A stretch of DNA of 64,000 bases, from positions 124,001 to 188,000 of the forward strand of contig JAIQDT010001663.1 of NCBI GenBank assembly GCA_021521415.1. Reading direction: 5' to 3'. Every line of letters begins with the position of its first letter. Position 1 is the stretch's first letter. Below, piece by piece: positions 1-11,839 of this stretch. The DNA comes from Bidens hawaiensis (Eukaryota > Streptophyta > Magnoliopsida > Asterales > Asteraceae). The translations under genes and the position numbers were made by a program. The notes below the pieces were generated by a model. It searched no databases and was not told the origin of the DNA. It worked only from the letters and a program-made list of their open reading frames with translations.

Positions 1-2560
1 CTTCAAAGCAAGGTACAAACGAAAAGGATTGTAAACAAGAACTTTTGACTTTTGAGGAGTTTGTGATGAACGGGTTCGACTTTCTTGGAAAACATCTAAT
101 ATCTTGTATTGAAGGCTTGTACACACACATGCCAACGTCTTTCATTTCAGCTGAGATAGCAAAAGAAATGGTGGTGGTAGTTGAATCTCTTAAAAGCATC
201 AGTAAATCAATAAAACAAATAGTTGAAATGGACATAGGTTTAAAAGAAGCCTTGAAAGGATCATATGATGCTAGGACAGGGGGCAATGACATTAAACTTG
301 ATTTTGGCGTCCAGTGTTCAAAACTCAAGTACCTTCAAGAGAAATTGCAGTTTCCAGACTTTAAGCAAGATTATGAAATTAGAAGGTTTTGTTTGGTAAA
401 TGCTTGTTTGATATTCTGCACAGCATCGAGCTCCATCAACTTGCTTACAGAAGAATCAAATCCATTGAAGTTTCTTGTGATCGACGAGGCTGCTCAGCTC
501 AAAGAATGTGAATCTGTTATACCTCTGCAGCTTAACGGTCTCCGTCATGTTATTCTTGTTGGGGATGAAAGACAACTTCCTGCCATGGTTCAAAGCAAGG
601 TTTTCAACTTTTCCATACATTTTTGCTATATTTAAAAGAATCTGAAATTAATATTTAACTAAACACTGTGATTAATTAGAATGAGGGAAACCTAAAAACT
701 CTCAGAATATACAAGTCAGAAACCTAGAGAAACCTATCTCTGACCTAATAACTATTATTAACATTGCATATAAAGTTGTAACTAACTAACTAATATTGTA
801 ATGTGTTTTAAGATTTGTGAGGAGGCTGAGTTTGGAAGGAGCTTATTTGAGAGGCTTGTATTACTTGGGCACAAAAAGCATCTTCTAAATGTTCAATACA
901 GAATGCATCCATCCATAAGCCGGTTCCCCAATAGGGAGTTTTATAACAAAAGTATCTTGGATGGTATGTATGTAAAAAACAAGTCTTACGGGAAGCGTTT
1001 TCTTGTTGGAAACATGTATGGATCGTACTCATTTATAAATGTAACTTCTGCTAAAGAGGAGTTTGATCAGAGTCATAGCATGAAAAATGTCATGGAAGTA
1101 TGAAATTGTTGCAAATCTTTTCAAACGTACACGCCTCTTAAATCTCTTAAAAATCTTCTTTATGTTTAGCATTTAAGTTTTGTTGATGTTATTACAGAAG
1201 CCGTTGCAAGAAAACAAAAGGTAAGTGTTGGGTGCATATCACCGTATAAAGCTCAAGTAAACGCATTACAGGAAAAGATTTGTGTAAAGTACACAGGTGA
1301 CGAAGATTACTTCACCGTGAATGTTCGGTCAGTGGATGGCTTTCAAGGGAGCGAGGAGGATGTGATTATAATATCCACCGTTAGATATAACAGCAGAGGG
1401 TCAGTTGGTTTTCTTTTGAATCATCAGAGAACAAATGTTGCACTGACTCGAGCTAGGTAAATAAACATATGACCTTTTAGTTCACTTTTCTTTCCTATCA
1501 CATGATCTTTTCATAAATCAAACTTGATGTTTATGTAGACACAGCTTGTGGATATTGGGGAGTGAATCAACTTTGGTGAATAGAGGCACTATTTGGAAGC
1601 ATTTAGTTGCTGATGCTAAGAACCGTAACTGTTTCTATAACGCTAGTGAAGACAAAAACTTGGTTCAAGCTACCAATAATGCTTTGGTTGAACTTGGCCA
1701 ATTTGATAGCTTATTCAGCTCGGATTCATTACTTTTTAAAGAAGCCAAATGGCAGGTATAAAAGCACACTACTATTGAGTACTGTCATTTGTAATCCACT
1801 ATCAAACACATTTTAAAGTGTTTTTATAACTTATAATAGGTAAAATTCAGTGACACGTTTTTGAAAACGATTGCAAGACTCGCGAACCATGACATTTGTA
1901 ACAAAGCAGTCTCTTTACTGCTCAAACTTTCGGGTGGTTGGCGTGAACCAGAAAGGGCTGGAACTTGTACTCTTCTTGAAGAGTATAAGGTTACGCAAGA
2001 TTTGTGGTTGATTTGGGCAGTTGATATTGAAGCACAAGATTCTGTTTGCACTCAAGTGTTGAAGGTCTGGGATGTTTTACCTGCTGCCAAGCTTGAAGAA
2101 CTGTCAAAAATGTTAGTTGAACAGTTTTATGGAAATTATACTGTAAATATGATGAATCGCTGCAAGGAAAGATGCACTGAAGGGTATGCTTGTATATACG
2201 AACTTTGATCATGAATTACCACTGTTGTTTTTGAAACATATTTTTACATTTGCAACTGTCAACAGGAATTTTGTGCTTCCGATTACATGGCCCTTGAACT
2301 CGGACACCGATCCAAGTTGGTCATTGGCGAATCAGTTAGCTGCATTGAGCTTGAGGAATCAACCAGCATCATCATCATCATCAAGAACTTCAAGTGACTG
2401 GTGAGTGTTTGGACCATAGTTGATGTCTTGATGGCTAATAAGTTTTTTGTGTCTTACAAAAATCTGATTGTTTCATCTTGTATTGTTTAGGAGGTTTGGT
2501 AACAGGAAATCCAACAGGAAAAATGATGCAAGATCTCATGGAAGGGGAAACAAATGGTAA
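1..2560 (+). CDS. SEN1-like superfamily 1 helicase, 3' part (5' end outside window), one frameshift
   Basis: The product would be an SF1B RNA/DNA helicase of the SEN1/UPF1 group, acting in the nucleus on RNA or R-loops (family knowledge). Coding exons read as <1-599, 813-1126, 1198-1456, 1539-1755, 1840-2183, 2266-2400 and 2491-2560, all with GT-AG borders and a TAA at 2558-2560. Visible motifs in order are DEAA (motif II, near 484), GDERQLP (III, near 561), QYRMHP (IV, near 895), [10 protein letters not shown] (V, near 1333) and LTRAR (VI, near 1443). The Walker A exon lies upstream of the window. The C-terminal tail is Ser/Arg/Asn-rich. In exon 2 the frame breaks: after MEV comes TGA at 1101-1103, yet the expected EIVANLF peptide follows one base out of register. 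Exons 2 plus 3 total 573 nt, which does not give the phase needed by exon 4. It may be a pseudogene or a damaged allele; everything else looks functional. Confidence 0.82.
1099..1104 (+). other. Frameshift site in the helicase exon 2
   Basis: The frame in use from 813 meets TGA at 1101-1103, while the conserved helicase peptide resumes at 1102 in the next frame and runs to the donor at 1127. Relatives carry a few more residues (of the type AVVS) between the two blocks. The simplest reading is a small deletion whose length is not a multiple of three. Confidence 0.6.
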
Positions 2561-2679
2561 TTGAGGCCTTTTAATTTTCTTTTTCAATCAAATATGAATA
2601 GTTTGAGGGTGGACTGGTGGTGTGTTTTGTTACTTAAAACCAGTACCTTTTTGTTGGTAAAAGATTCTAATGGTTGGCT

Positions 2680-2865
2680 AATAGATAGCAAGGCAATGGA
2701 AAGCAATCCTACGAATCACTCTCAATCCCACAAATTACTCTTTATTGTTATTTTGTATTTAATGCATTTATTATATTTATTGTATTACCTTGCTTATATG
2801 TATTTTATCATTATATATAGAAGTTGGGTCTCTCCATAATAGGCAGAGACAATTACATCATTACA
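2680..2865 (+). repeat. 5' LTR of the copia element
   Basis: About 186 bp, matching 7047-7239. It ends in cattaca directly before the primer-binding site. The exact left border is uncertain by one or two bases because it does not begin with a clear TG. Confidence 0.8.
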
Positions 2866-2877
2866 TGGTATCACGCC
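2866..2877 (+). promoter_or_regulatory. Primer-binding site of the copia element
   Basis: TGGTATCACGCC directly follows the 5' LTR. It resembles the usual complement of the 3' end of plant initiator tRNA-Met (TGGTATCAGAGC). Confidence 0.65.
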
Positions 2878-2932
2878 TTTAATCGATCCTCTTCATCCTT
2901 CTCTTCTTTGTGAACCCTGCCCCTCCTCATCC

Positions 2933-3858
2933 ATGGCCTCTAATTCATCATCTGATGCTACCCTTCCCATAACAACCATTCTTCATATGATCACTTTTTA
3001 AACTTTCTTCCTCCAATTAACTCCTATGGAAGAACCAAATCCTTCCCCTATTTGCTTACCAAAAACTCAGCGGCCATACTGACGGTTCCGCCGTCGCTCT
3101 GGCTGCCATCGTCTCTACCAATGGCAACGAATCTCCCAACCCTGAATATGCTTCTTAGTTAGATGCTGACCAACGTGCCATTCTGCTCCTTAACTCATCG
3201 CTCACCGAAGAGGCTGTTGCCGAAGTTTTAGGGTTAACCACCGCCCGCCAAATATGGTAGCAGTAGCATTGAACTCATGCATATACTTCGTGACAGTCAC
3301 CAAGGGTTAATCTTGTATATACTTCATGACAATCTTCGTCAACTCACCAAGGGTTCGGGTTCGGTTCCAGAATACAGCCGGAAATTTAAAGCTATTTGTG
3401 ACCAACTGGCTGCTATTGGTTATCCCGTCACCGACGGCGATAAGAATCACTGGCTTCTATGCGGTCTTGGATCATCCTTTGAGAACTTCTCCACTGCCAT
3501 TCGCACCAACAGTGAGTCTTTTCCCTTTCGTGATTTGGTCATCAAGGCCGAAAGTCAAGAGAATTTTATGCAAACTCTTCATTCATCACCCGCTCCTGTT
3601 GCCTTTGCGGCTCACTCTCAACATTCCCGTGGCTCGGGTTCGTCCGCAAGCAAGGGCAAGTCACCGTCCTTCTCTCGTGGCTCCGGTTCTCAGTCATTTT
3701 CCCGTGGTGCCCGTCGGCCCCCTCACTGTCAGTTATGTAGAACTGATGGTCACTATGCAAACAAATGCCCACGTTTGTCTTCGTTTGCTTCGGCTCCAAA
3801 CGCCGATGAACACGTTGCTCAAGCCTTTCAAGCTCAGGTCTCCAGATTGGGTAGTTGA
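2933..3858 (+). pseudogene. Copia gag (broken)
   Basis: The probable start is the ATG at 2933, but that frame stops after about 22 codons and further stops occur before 3277. The readable gag block is 3277-3858 and ends in a zinc knuckle of form CX2CX4HX4C (CQLC...GHYANKC) near 3730-3771. Gag would form the retrotransposon particle and bind RNA. The frame then shifts by one base near 3838-3850, where a functional element would continue straight into the protease. Confidence 0.8.
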
Positions 3859-6458
3859 TTCCGGAGCCACCACTCATATGGCAAACTCCACAGCTCCTCT
3901 TCATGACACTGCTCCTTATTCGAGTAACTCTCAAGTTGCCTTTGGTAACGGCAATTCCTTACCCATTTCTCACACGGGTCAATTTTCTTTAAATAAAAAC
4001 TTATCCTTAAAAGATGTCTTGGTTATTCCCAACTTAACCAAAAATCTTTTATCTATAAGTCAATTAACCACCGATTATCCCGTTGATGTTTTATTTTCCC
4101 AACCTTTCTTTAACATTCAGGATTGGAAAACAAGCCAATCTCTAGCTCAAGGTCTGTGTGAAAATGGTCTCTATGTGCTACGTGATGGGAATATTGCTCT
4201 CGTTGCTTCACTTTCTCAAAATAAAGCTTCTTTTGAATTATGGCATAATCATTTGGGCCATGTTGCATTTGATACTATTTATGTTTTAAAAAAACTTGGT
4301 TGCTTATCTTTTACTTCTATTTTACCTAAACACATTGTTTGTTCCCCATGTCAACTTGCCAAGGCTCGTAAAATGCCTTTCAATTTAAATGAAAAACGTG
4401 CATTAAATCCCTTGGATCTTGTTCGTTGTGATATGTGGGGCCCCTCCCCCATTGTGAGTGTTGATGGGTATAAATATTATGTCGTGTTTGTTGATGATCA
4501 TTCGCGGTTTTCATGGCTTTATCCGCTCAAAACAAAGAATGGATTTTACTCTGTCTTATCAACTTTCTTGACTTTTGTGCAAACCCAATTTTCTAGAAAA
4601 GTCAAGGTTTTCCAAAGTGACGGTGGCACGAAATTTGTAAACCAACACGTTCGTCAAACTTTTGACAACAATGGTACTTTTCATCGATTATCATGCCCTT
4701 ACACTTCTCCCCAAAACGGTAGAGCCGAGAGGAAACACCGACACATAGTAGAGACGGGACTCGCTATGCTATTTCACGCTCGAGTTCCGGCTCATTATTG
4801 GGTTGACGCTTTTAGCTCCGCTACATACATTATCAACCGATTACCATCTGGCATTTTAAATAATAAATCACCCTTTGAGATATTGTTTTCTACACCACCG
4901 ACATACACAAATTTTAGAGTCTTTGGATGTCGTATTTACCTGTATCTTCGTGATTATGCACCACATAAACTAGCACCTCGTAGCATCCCATGCATTTTCA
5001 TGGGTTATGCGACACAATGCAAAGGCTATAAGTGTCTAGACCCGCAAACCTCTCGAACTTATGTGGCCCGCCATGCACGTTTTGATGAGACTTCTTTTCC
5101 GTTTAATGGTCAATTTTCTTCACATGACTTAAATACTTTAACCATTTCCACCTATCAAGAAGATTCCACTATCTCACAAAATAATCCCTCACCTATCAGC
5201 CATCTATCTCACTAGAATCCTCCTCCCTCAACACCTACCATATCTTCTTGCTCAATGTGTAAAAATAATTTTTCTAACCATACTACTCCTGTCCATGAGC
5301 ATCACCCTAACACACCCCAAACACCCATCTCACCAATGTCATCAGCCGCCACTTCACCTTCAACCACACCACCTCCCTCGCCATCCTCTTCGGCCACCAC
5401 TCAAACACCCACCTCTTATACCGAGCCGCAACCTACCATAGCTCCACCCACATCACAAACGGCCTCGGCTCACCCGATGATCACGCGTTCCAAGGCTGGT
5501 ATTTTTAAACCCAATCCTAAACATCAAGCCACCATTGCCCATATTCTTCACCAAACTCCCTATCAAGCCTTGTTTGCTGCCTCTGATCCCAAGGGCTTTC
5601 GAGCCGCATCCAAGAGTCCCCATTGGATGCATGCAATGCATGAAGAAATTCTAGCCCTTTAAAGGAATCATACTTGGAGTCTAGTACCTAGGCCCCCAAC
5701 CGCTAATGTAGTCGGTTCCAAATGGGTCTTTCGCACTAAATACCTCTCGGATGGCTCCATTGATCGACATAAGGCTCGACTTGTGGCATAAGGCTTCACT
5801 CAAATTCCGGGTCTTGATTTTTCTCACACTTTTAGTCCAGTTGTTAAAGCCTCGACAGTTCGTGTTGTCCTATCTTTGGCTGTTATCAATCAGTGGCCAC
5901 TCCATCAATTGGATGTGAACAACGCCTTCTTAAACGGCTCCTTAGTCGAAACCGTTTACATGGAACAACCACCGGGTTTTGTTGATTTGGCATTTCCCGA
6001 TCATGTATGTAAACTCAAAAAGGCTCTTTATGGACTAAAACAAGCACCGCGTGCTTGGTTTCAACGGTTAAGCTCGTTTCTTGTTGCTTACGGTTTTACA
6101 TGTAGTCGAGCCGACACGTCCTTATTCGTGTTCAATAAAGGAGATTGTCTTATGTATCTTTTAGTTTACGTAGATGATCTTGTCCTCACTGGTAACAAGC
6201 CCATTATGCTCACCAACTTTATTAATCGCTTACATAATGAATTTGCCATCAAGGACTTGGGGTCGTTAAATTATTGTTTGGGCTTGGAAGTTGTTCACAC
6301 AGATAATGGGTTGGTTCTTAGCCAAGCAAAATATGCTCACGATATCCTTAAACGTGCCGGGTTCATTGATACAAAACCTGATCCCACTCCTTTAGCCACC
6401 ACCGATTCATTCACATCTCATGGTACCCCAAACTCCGACCCTACTTTCTATCGATCGT
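3850..6458 (+). pseudogene. Copia pol: protease, integrase and reverse transcriptase (three in-frame stops)
   Basis: One frame can be followed through the aspartic protease (VVDSGATTHM near 3853), the GAG-pre-integrase HHCC zinc site (HNHLGH...CSPCQ, 4242-4353), the integrase core with D (DMWGP, near 4431), D (QSDGG, near 4615) and E (NGRAERKH, near 4720), and a reverse transcriptase with the YVDD active site near 6166-6177. In-frame stops occur at 5213-5215, 5660-5662 and 5789-5791. The last looks like a CAA-to-TAA change, as expected from C deamination in methylated DNA. A one-base shift near 6458 ends this frame. The catalytic motifs survive but no full polyprotein could be made. Confidence 0.88.
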
Positions 6459-7035
6459 TGGAGCTTTACAATATTTAACTATTACCCGACCCGATCTCTC
6501 TTATGCCGTTAATCAAGCATGCCAATTTTTGCATGCTCCAACTGAGCATCATTTTCAACTAGTTAAAAGAATACTCCGGTATGTCAAGGGTACTATGTCG
6601 CATGGTCTTGTCTTTCAACGACCTAAGCGCACTGTTATTTTGGGATACTCTGATGCGGATTGGGCTAGATGTATTGAAACACGCCGGTCTACTTACGGTT
6701 ATTCCATTTTTTTAGGAGGAAACCTCGTTTCTTGGAGCGCCAAGAAACAACCAACCGTTTCTCGATCGAGTTGTGAATCGGAGTATAGGGCAATGGCAAA
6801 TACGGCTGCTGAAATCATTTGGATAACCCACTTGTTACGTGAGCTCAATGCCCTTCCGCTGGATAGACCTACGTTGCTTTGCGATAACCGTAGTGCTTTA
6901 TTCATGTCTGGCAAGCTTCATACTCGTTTTGTTCCTACCAAGCTTCAATTAGCTGATATTTTCACAAAAAGTTTACCGAGACCTCAATTTGAAAAATTTC
7001 GAGAATTACTTCGTGTATGCTCGCCGCCATTTCGC
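6459..7035 (+). pseudogene. Copia RNase H domain (internal deletion)
   Basis: After the one-base shift the reading continues with the conserved end of reverse transcriptase and the RNase H block: SDADWA near 6652, a CESEYRAMA stretch near 6770, and the C-terminal PTKLQLADIFTK signature near 6936. Between the CDN block (near 6880) and that signature about 30-35 residues usual for the family are missing, so RNase H activity is unlikely. The frame runs on into the LTR without a proper stop. Confidence 0.8.
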
Positions 7036-7046
7036 TTGAGGGGGAA
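7036..7046 (+). promoter_or_regulatory. Polypurine tract of the copia element
   Basis: TTGAGGGGGAA lies immediately before the 3' LTR and is the expected plus-strand primer site. Confidence 0.7.
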
Positions 7047-7239
7047 AATAGACAGCAAGGCAATTGAAAACAATCCCACGAATCACTCTCAATCCCACAA
7101 ATTACTCTTTATTGTTATTTTGTATTTAATGCATTTATTATATTTATTGTATTACCTTGTTTATATGTATTTTATCATTATATATAGAAGTTGGGTCTCT
7201 CCATAATAGACAGAGACAAGAGACAACTACATCATTACA
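7047..7239 (+). repeat. 3' LTR of the copia element
   Basis: Matches 2680-2865 at about 96 percent over aligned bases. It carries an extra 8 bp (a local duplication of agagacaa) near its end. Confidence 0.8.
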
Positions 7240-7538
7240 TTGACACTTTTTAATAAAAAAATGTTTTGTCTGAAATATAAATTATACATCATGATGGTGG
7301 ATACCATTTACTAAAAGTGGCTCACTCAGTACGTGAAGAGTGTTTAGGAACAAACATATCACTTGAAATGCATATAAAGTTAAAAAAGTGTGTACATGGT
7401 TGTTTTGAGTGTTTGTAGAAAGATCGCTTATATAAAAGGGCGATTAAAATTATAAACAAGCATACATACTACACAGTACACACTTCTAGCCCCGAGGCAA
7501 CGCAAGCCTTTGTCAGCCGGGGCGCGAATATTTTAAAA
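7240..7538. other. Flanking sequence after the copia element
   Basis: AT-rich DNA, probably the continuation of the helicase 3' region interrupted by the insertion. Near 7486-7525 a short GC-rich stretch (ctagccccgagg...ggggcgcga) resembles a diverged Helitron terminus. No gene seen. Confidence 0.4.
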
Positions 7539-8885
7539 TCTATCTGTTCTAATAAAGTAAAATAATTATAACACGTGTCACTTTGTGGTTAAATCTCATA
7601 ACTTTTTTCTCTCCAAACTAATAACTATGTCAAAGATAAATAATTATTCACTTTTTTTTACACTTCATTTATATTATATCTATAACATGATTAAATTATT
7701 TATTTTTTTTAAACTCTATTTTATTATATATACTATACAATATATGCTTTAAGTTTATCCATTTATTTTTTCAGTTAATTTACTAAACTATATATATGTT
7801 AAAATGTAATAATATATACCATTCACTTTTATATATAATATAGTCAGTTTCTCGGTTTTTTTTTATCAATGATTGTTTCAAGTTTTTTGTGAAACTTAAA
7901 TTTGATTGCTACGGGTCAAATTTGGTAAATCTATTGTGCGGTATAAGTTAACTACATTTGGCTCAAAATTTGTTATGGGTCAAAAAGAGTAATATGAGTA
8001 TTTTTAAAAGTTTGAGAATGCAAGTAGATTTATCATCAAATTTGTTACGGGTTCAAAGTTTTGACTTGAAAATGTCAAACAAATTAAAGTTAGAATTTTA
8101 AACGTGATTTAGGTTTCAAATTTATTTTCGATGAAATTTTTGGAAATAATGAAAAGATTCAAAGCGCCTTTATCTCTACTTTATCTCTATAAGAACGGCG
8201 CGTTCCGAGGTGTGAAGTGGGAGAGAAGGGATGTCATAATTGGCTAATTACAAATATTAAACTTTAAGAAAAGACGGCGAACAATTTCGACATTCTACCT
8301 TCAGGTCTATCAGTGCTTCTAACTTTTATCAAATTTGAAACATTTGTTTCAGCATTGACTTTTTCTTTAATGGTGATTAAAATGTAGTGTGTGAAACATG
8401 TCATATAAAATTATGCTCAAGAGAAGCAAACCATTCACAAAATTGAACAGGTTAACGTGCAACTTATATGTGTTGTCATTATAGAAAGTCGAGAAGCCCC
8501 CTCAAAATTATAAAAATCATTTTTATGGTGTAACTCAGAACTATTATTGTATGATAAGTTTTTTTTTTTAAATTAGTTCATAACCAGAATTCCTTCAATT
8601 ATATATATATATATATATGATACTGAGAATTAAATTTCCAATAGATGGACCATTTGATGTATGTTTTTGCACTTGCGTTATTATTATTATTTTTTTTATT
8701 AAGTTCATTTTTTTTAGAAAAAAATCATTTTTTGATATAAATAAAATCAATTTATATACACATAGTATAGATATAAACATAGTCGGATGTAATCATTTAT
8801 TCATTTACAATATGTACTTATTTTCTTTATTTATAACTTTATTATTTGGATCATATCTCGTGTGTTACACGAGCTCTAAAGATAG
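7539..8885 (+). mobile_element. Helitron-like non-autonomous element, copy 1
   Basis: It begins with TC after an A and ends with a 7-bp-stem hairpin at 8857-8873 followed 12 nt later by ATAG before a T. That fits Helitron rules (TC start, hairpin, CTAG-type end, insertion between A and T) with one base diverged at the end. Long stretches match copy 2 at 54881-56182, including the start, the middle blocks around 7890-8110 and the end. It holds no convincing gene. A stretch near 8165-8270 has no counterpart in copy 2. Confidence 0.55.
8857..8873 (+). repeat. 3' hairpin of Helitron-like copy 1
   Basis: CTCGTGT, loop GTT, ACACGAG: a perfect 7-bp stem. Copy 2 has the same stem with one pair changed on both sides. 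Confidence 0.65.
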
Positions 8886-9831
8886 TTTATATATATTTGA
8901 AAGGCTGGCGAGTCAAGAAGGAAAGCGTTTCGGAAGTTTACTAAAATAATATATGATTTTGTCACCACTCACATCACATGGTTTGATTTTCTTTACAGTT
9001 GAATCAACCACAGATCTTGGTTAAACAAATTGTTTCATTCAGGTTTAGCATAGCTTGCAAAAGATCTGATGATAAGCTCCAACAAAAATGCACTTTTTTA
9101 ATGAAGTTTGTTATTGTTTTAAAATCCAAGTTCAACTTGTTGATTGGCTCAAACTTGCCACTGTCAACCCTGGATCACTCATTGTGCCTTTGTCCATGAA
9201 TTCGCCTCTTAATCAATTGTTTGATCTTTCAGATGAATGTCTGAATAATCGTACAAATATTTCATGAATGTAAAACTTGTATCATGTATATACACCCAAA
9301 ACCGATTATTCCTGTGATTTTGATGAACCATGTGATAGCAAGGCATATAATGTTGGCACGGGCAACAACACACAAATACACCTCGCCATCTATTAGAACA
9401 TAACCACAACACCATCTTCATAACAAAAATTACAAGAAACTGGTCATTTTCACATCATTTACATAATCAAACAAGAAATCCCACCAAACCCATCACAAAT
9501 TCACATTCTTTATCAGACAAAGAGAATGCCAAGATTCCATGAAACCGTAGGCAGCTTCCACGTTTGTATCATAGTTACAGTTAAATCATACCTGTCATCA
9601 GGGTTACATCCGGCATCATAACAAAATTACTTGTTTAGTGTTATAAATCATTAAAAGGCTCCTTCAATTGAGGGCCAAGCTAGCAAATCAAAAAGCACAT
9701 AACTACCCACGTAAACCTTTTATTAATACCAAATTTTCAAGCTAATCCAGCAAGAGTTTCAAACAAATGCGCATAAAGAAACAAAAACCACTACAGAATA
9801 TATTAATATCAATCGAGAATTAAGATATTAC
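8886..9831. other. Intergenic DNA, including the 3' flank of the RAB5-like copy
   Basis: No reading frame of substance. The part nearest 9831 would be the 3' untranslated region of the minus-strand RAB5-like gene. Nothing else recognised. Confidence 0.4.
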
Positions 9832-10355
9832 TTATGAACAGCACGAAGCAGCTCGGGCCCCTTCAGCTGGTCTGTCAACAAGAACCATGCCAGCTGGATT
9901 TTGTGTAGGTTGAGCTCTAGGTAGTCTCTTGGCTGTTTCAAAAAAAAAACGTGGCTATTGTTAAGATTTATAAATTAAAAGGTGCAGGTTTTCAAAGATT
10001 CTAAACAAAAAAGTAAATATACCTATTTCATGAAATATGTCATTAACATTTGCAGCAGTTTTAGCAGACGTCTCCATGAAGAAAAGACCATTCTCATCTG
10101 CATACGCACGAGCTTCCTGTATGGCAAATTACTAATTATTGTAAGAGACGAGTATAAGGGTATTTTAGGGACGTGGCAGGTATATTACTAGTTAATTGTT
10201 ATTAAATTAATGGCATGCAATGTCCAGTGTTCAAGCGTTGCGATTGTTATTGGATACGCAGTTGATACAGCATATGACGCAAGTTAAATTAGCTACAGTT
10301 AGAAATCCAGTCAAATATGCAATTTAAAAGAACTCTTGCATTAGCTGAAAACAAT

Positions 10356-10530
10356 TCTTTTCAGAGTAACTAGCTAATTTACTCTTCAAAGAACGTGTAT
10401 TCTCATCACTAAACACCCTTTTAGAGATAATTCTATTCAAGGATTTCTTTTCAGAATAACCAACTATTGTACTCTTCAAAGAATGTGAATTCTCACCACT
10501 AAACACCCTTTTAGAGATTATTCTATTTAA
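10356..10530. repeat. Two 90-bp direct repeats in the RAB5-like copy's long intron
   Basis: Units start at 10356 and 10446. Both contain tactcttcaaagaa and aaacacccttttagagat at matching positions, with scattered substitutions. Confidence 0.75.
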
Positions 10531-11489
10531 AAAAAACAGCACTAAGAGATACTTAGGGGCCTAGCCTTGCAATTAAATTGTTTTGTGGAATGTTACAAAT
10601 GTAACATAAGCTTTCAAATGGATGATGTCATGTAACTCATAAAGGCTAGATTGTTCGGATTGTATATAGAACCATAATGACATGGGCAATGAAGAGGAAT
10701 GCACAAATATACTAGATGTAAACACTATTGGAGGAAAAGTAAAGACATGCAAAAAACATACAAATAATAATAGCAAGAGAGGTCCAACAGCATGTCAATT
10801 AAGTTCAGGGTCAAGAATGAATCATATATCATGTCATGCATTAAAAAGTGTACGAACATAACAGGGCCGGCAAAAAGATAGATTTAAACATATTAAAGTA
10901 AAAAAAAAATGCCCCAGAAGTCCAGATTAGTGTTTTGTTGTGTTTTCCAGTTAATAAAGGTTGAGTAAATGTATCAGTGTTCAAGATGCAAAGTCTGAAA
11001 AATTGAGCATTTTATAACAGAAAAACGAATTTAGTTTCTTCTAAAGAGTCAATTTCAAATAAGTAAAAAAGAAGAAAAAAATTGCATACTTGTGCTGTGA
11101 CTTTTCTCTTGTCTTCCAGATCGGCTTTGTTGCCAGCAAGTGCCATCACCATGTTAGCATTCCCTGCACCAGCCACACATTTCATTTAAGAAGTTGCAAG
11201 ATTATTGTATGATTTGAACTTTCTTGTTAATAATTAGCGTTGTGCGTATCAATCAAACCTAAAGTAGATGATATCAGCATTCTGCTCACCTTGTTTTGAA
11301 GTTCTTGAACCCACTTGTTAGCGCGTGTAAACGAATCCTAAAAATAGTCAAACAGCAAGTGAATTCAATTTCCAAACACATAAATATTAGAAATCAATCA
11401 GCTCTCAAAAACCAGATACAAACAAAATTCTATAATCAACCAATTAAAAAAAATAATAATTTACCAGCTCCCATGTCTCCCGGCAAAAC

Positions 11490-11572
11490 CTACAACAAAA
11501 TAATTAAATGAAGGTTTATACGGAATCTGGATAAAGTAAGGATGATGAATGAGATTTAGTTGAATTACTTAC
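11490..11572 (-). other. Intron 1 of the RAB5-like copy
   Basis: It is bounded by GTAAGT (minus strand, at 11572) and a TGTAG acceptor at 11490. It confirms that exons 1 and 2 are still spliced units. Confidence 0.6.
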
Positions 11573-11673
11573 GAGTTTTGCATTGAGAGCAGCGGTGGTG
11601 GCCATAGTGGTTGATGATGATACGATCGAGGTGAAACAAACAAAGAAAGAGGGGTTTTTGTTTTTGGGTTGAA

Positions 11674-11674
<1 letters not shown>

Positions 11675-11725
<51 letters not shown>
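11675..11725. repeat. (AAT)n microsatellite, about 17 units
   Basis: An uninterrupted trinucleotide run 70-120 bp upstream of the RAB5-like ATG, in its presumed 5' leader. Confidence 0.9.
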
Positions 11726-11839
11726 TGGAGGTGGAGTCTGGAACACGGTTGATTGAATGAGGACAGGGGGTGGTGACGATATATATATATGTGTAAAAAT
11801 AAAATGTGGCGCAAATACAAAGTGTCCACCATTTTCAAT

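Larger units (their letters stand above)
2680..7239 (+). mobile_element. Ty1/copia LTR retrotransposon, full-length but coding-defective
   Basis: The element runs in the order LTR, primer-binding site, gag, protease, integrase, reverse transcriptase, RNase H, polypurine tract, LTR, which is copia order. It is about 4.56 kb long and lies 119 bp downstream of the helicase stop, probably in its 3' untranslated region. Possible 5-bp target copies are ttggc before and ttgac after, which is imperfect. The LTRs differ at about 7 of 186 aligned positions plus an 8-bp indel, so insertion is fairly recent, yet the coding region has several stops and frameshifts. It was probably moved by enzymes from other copies. 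The short LTR and gene layout suggest the Ale/Retrofit lineage (inference). Confidence 0.9.
9832..11605 (-). pseudogene. RAB5/RABF2-type small GTPase copy lacking the core exons
   Basis: Intact RABF2 proteins (ARA7/RHA1 group) control endosome and vacuolar traffic. Minus-strand exons are 11573-11605 (ATG at 11603-11605, MATTAALNAKL), 11465-11489 (VLPGDMGAG, the P-loop start), 11290-11337 (DSFTRANKWVQELQ), 11090-11163 (NMVMALAGNKADL, containing the G4 motif NKAD), 10023-10116 ([16 protein letters not shown], containing G5 SAK) and 9832-9932 (AKRLPRAQPTQ, ending SCCS with the prenylation cysteines). The exons that should encode the P-loop Lys-Ser, switch I, the DTAGQE motif and switch II, about 50-60 residues, are absent; only about 127 bp lie between exons 2 and 3. 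Exon 3 is also one base short, so exon 4 is out of frame. A GTP-binding protein cannot be made. Splice borders and C-terminus remain well kept, so decay is recent. Confidence 0.85.
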
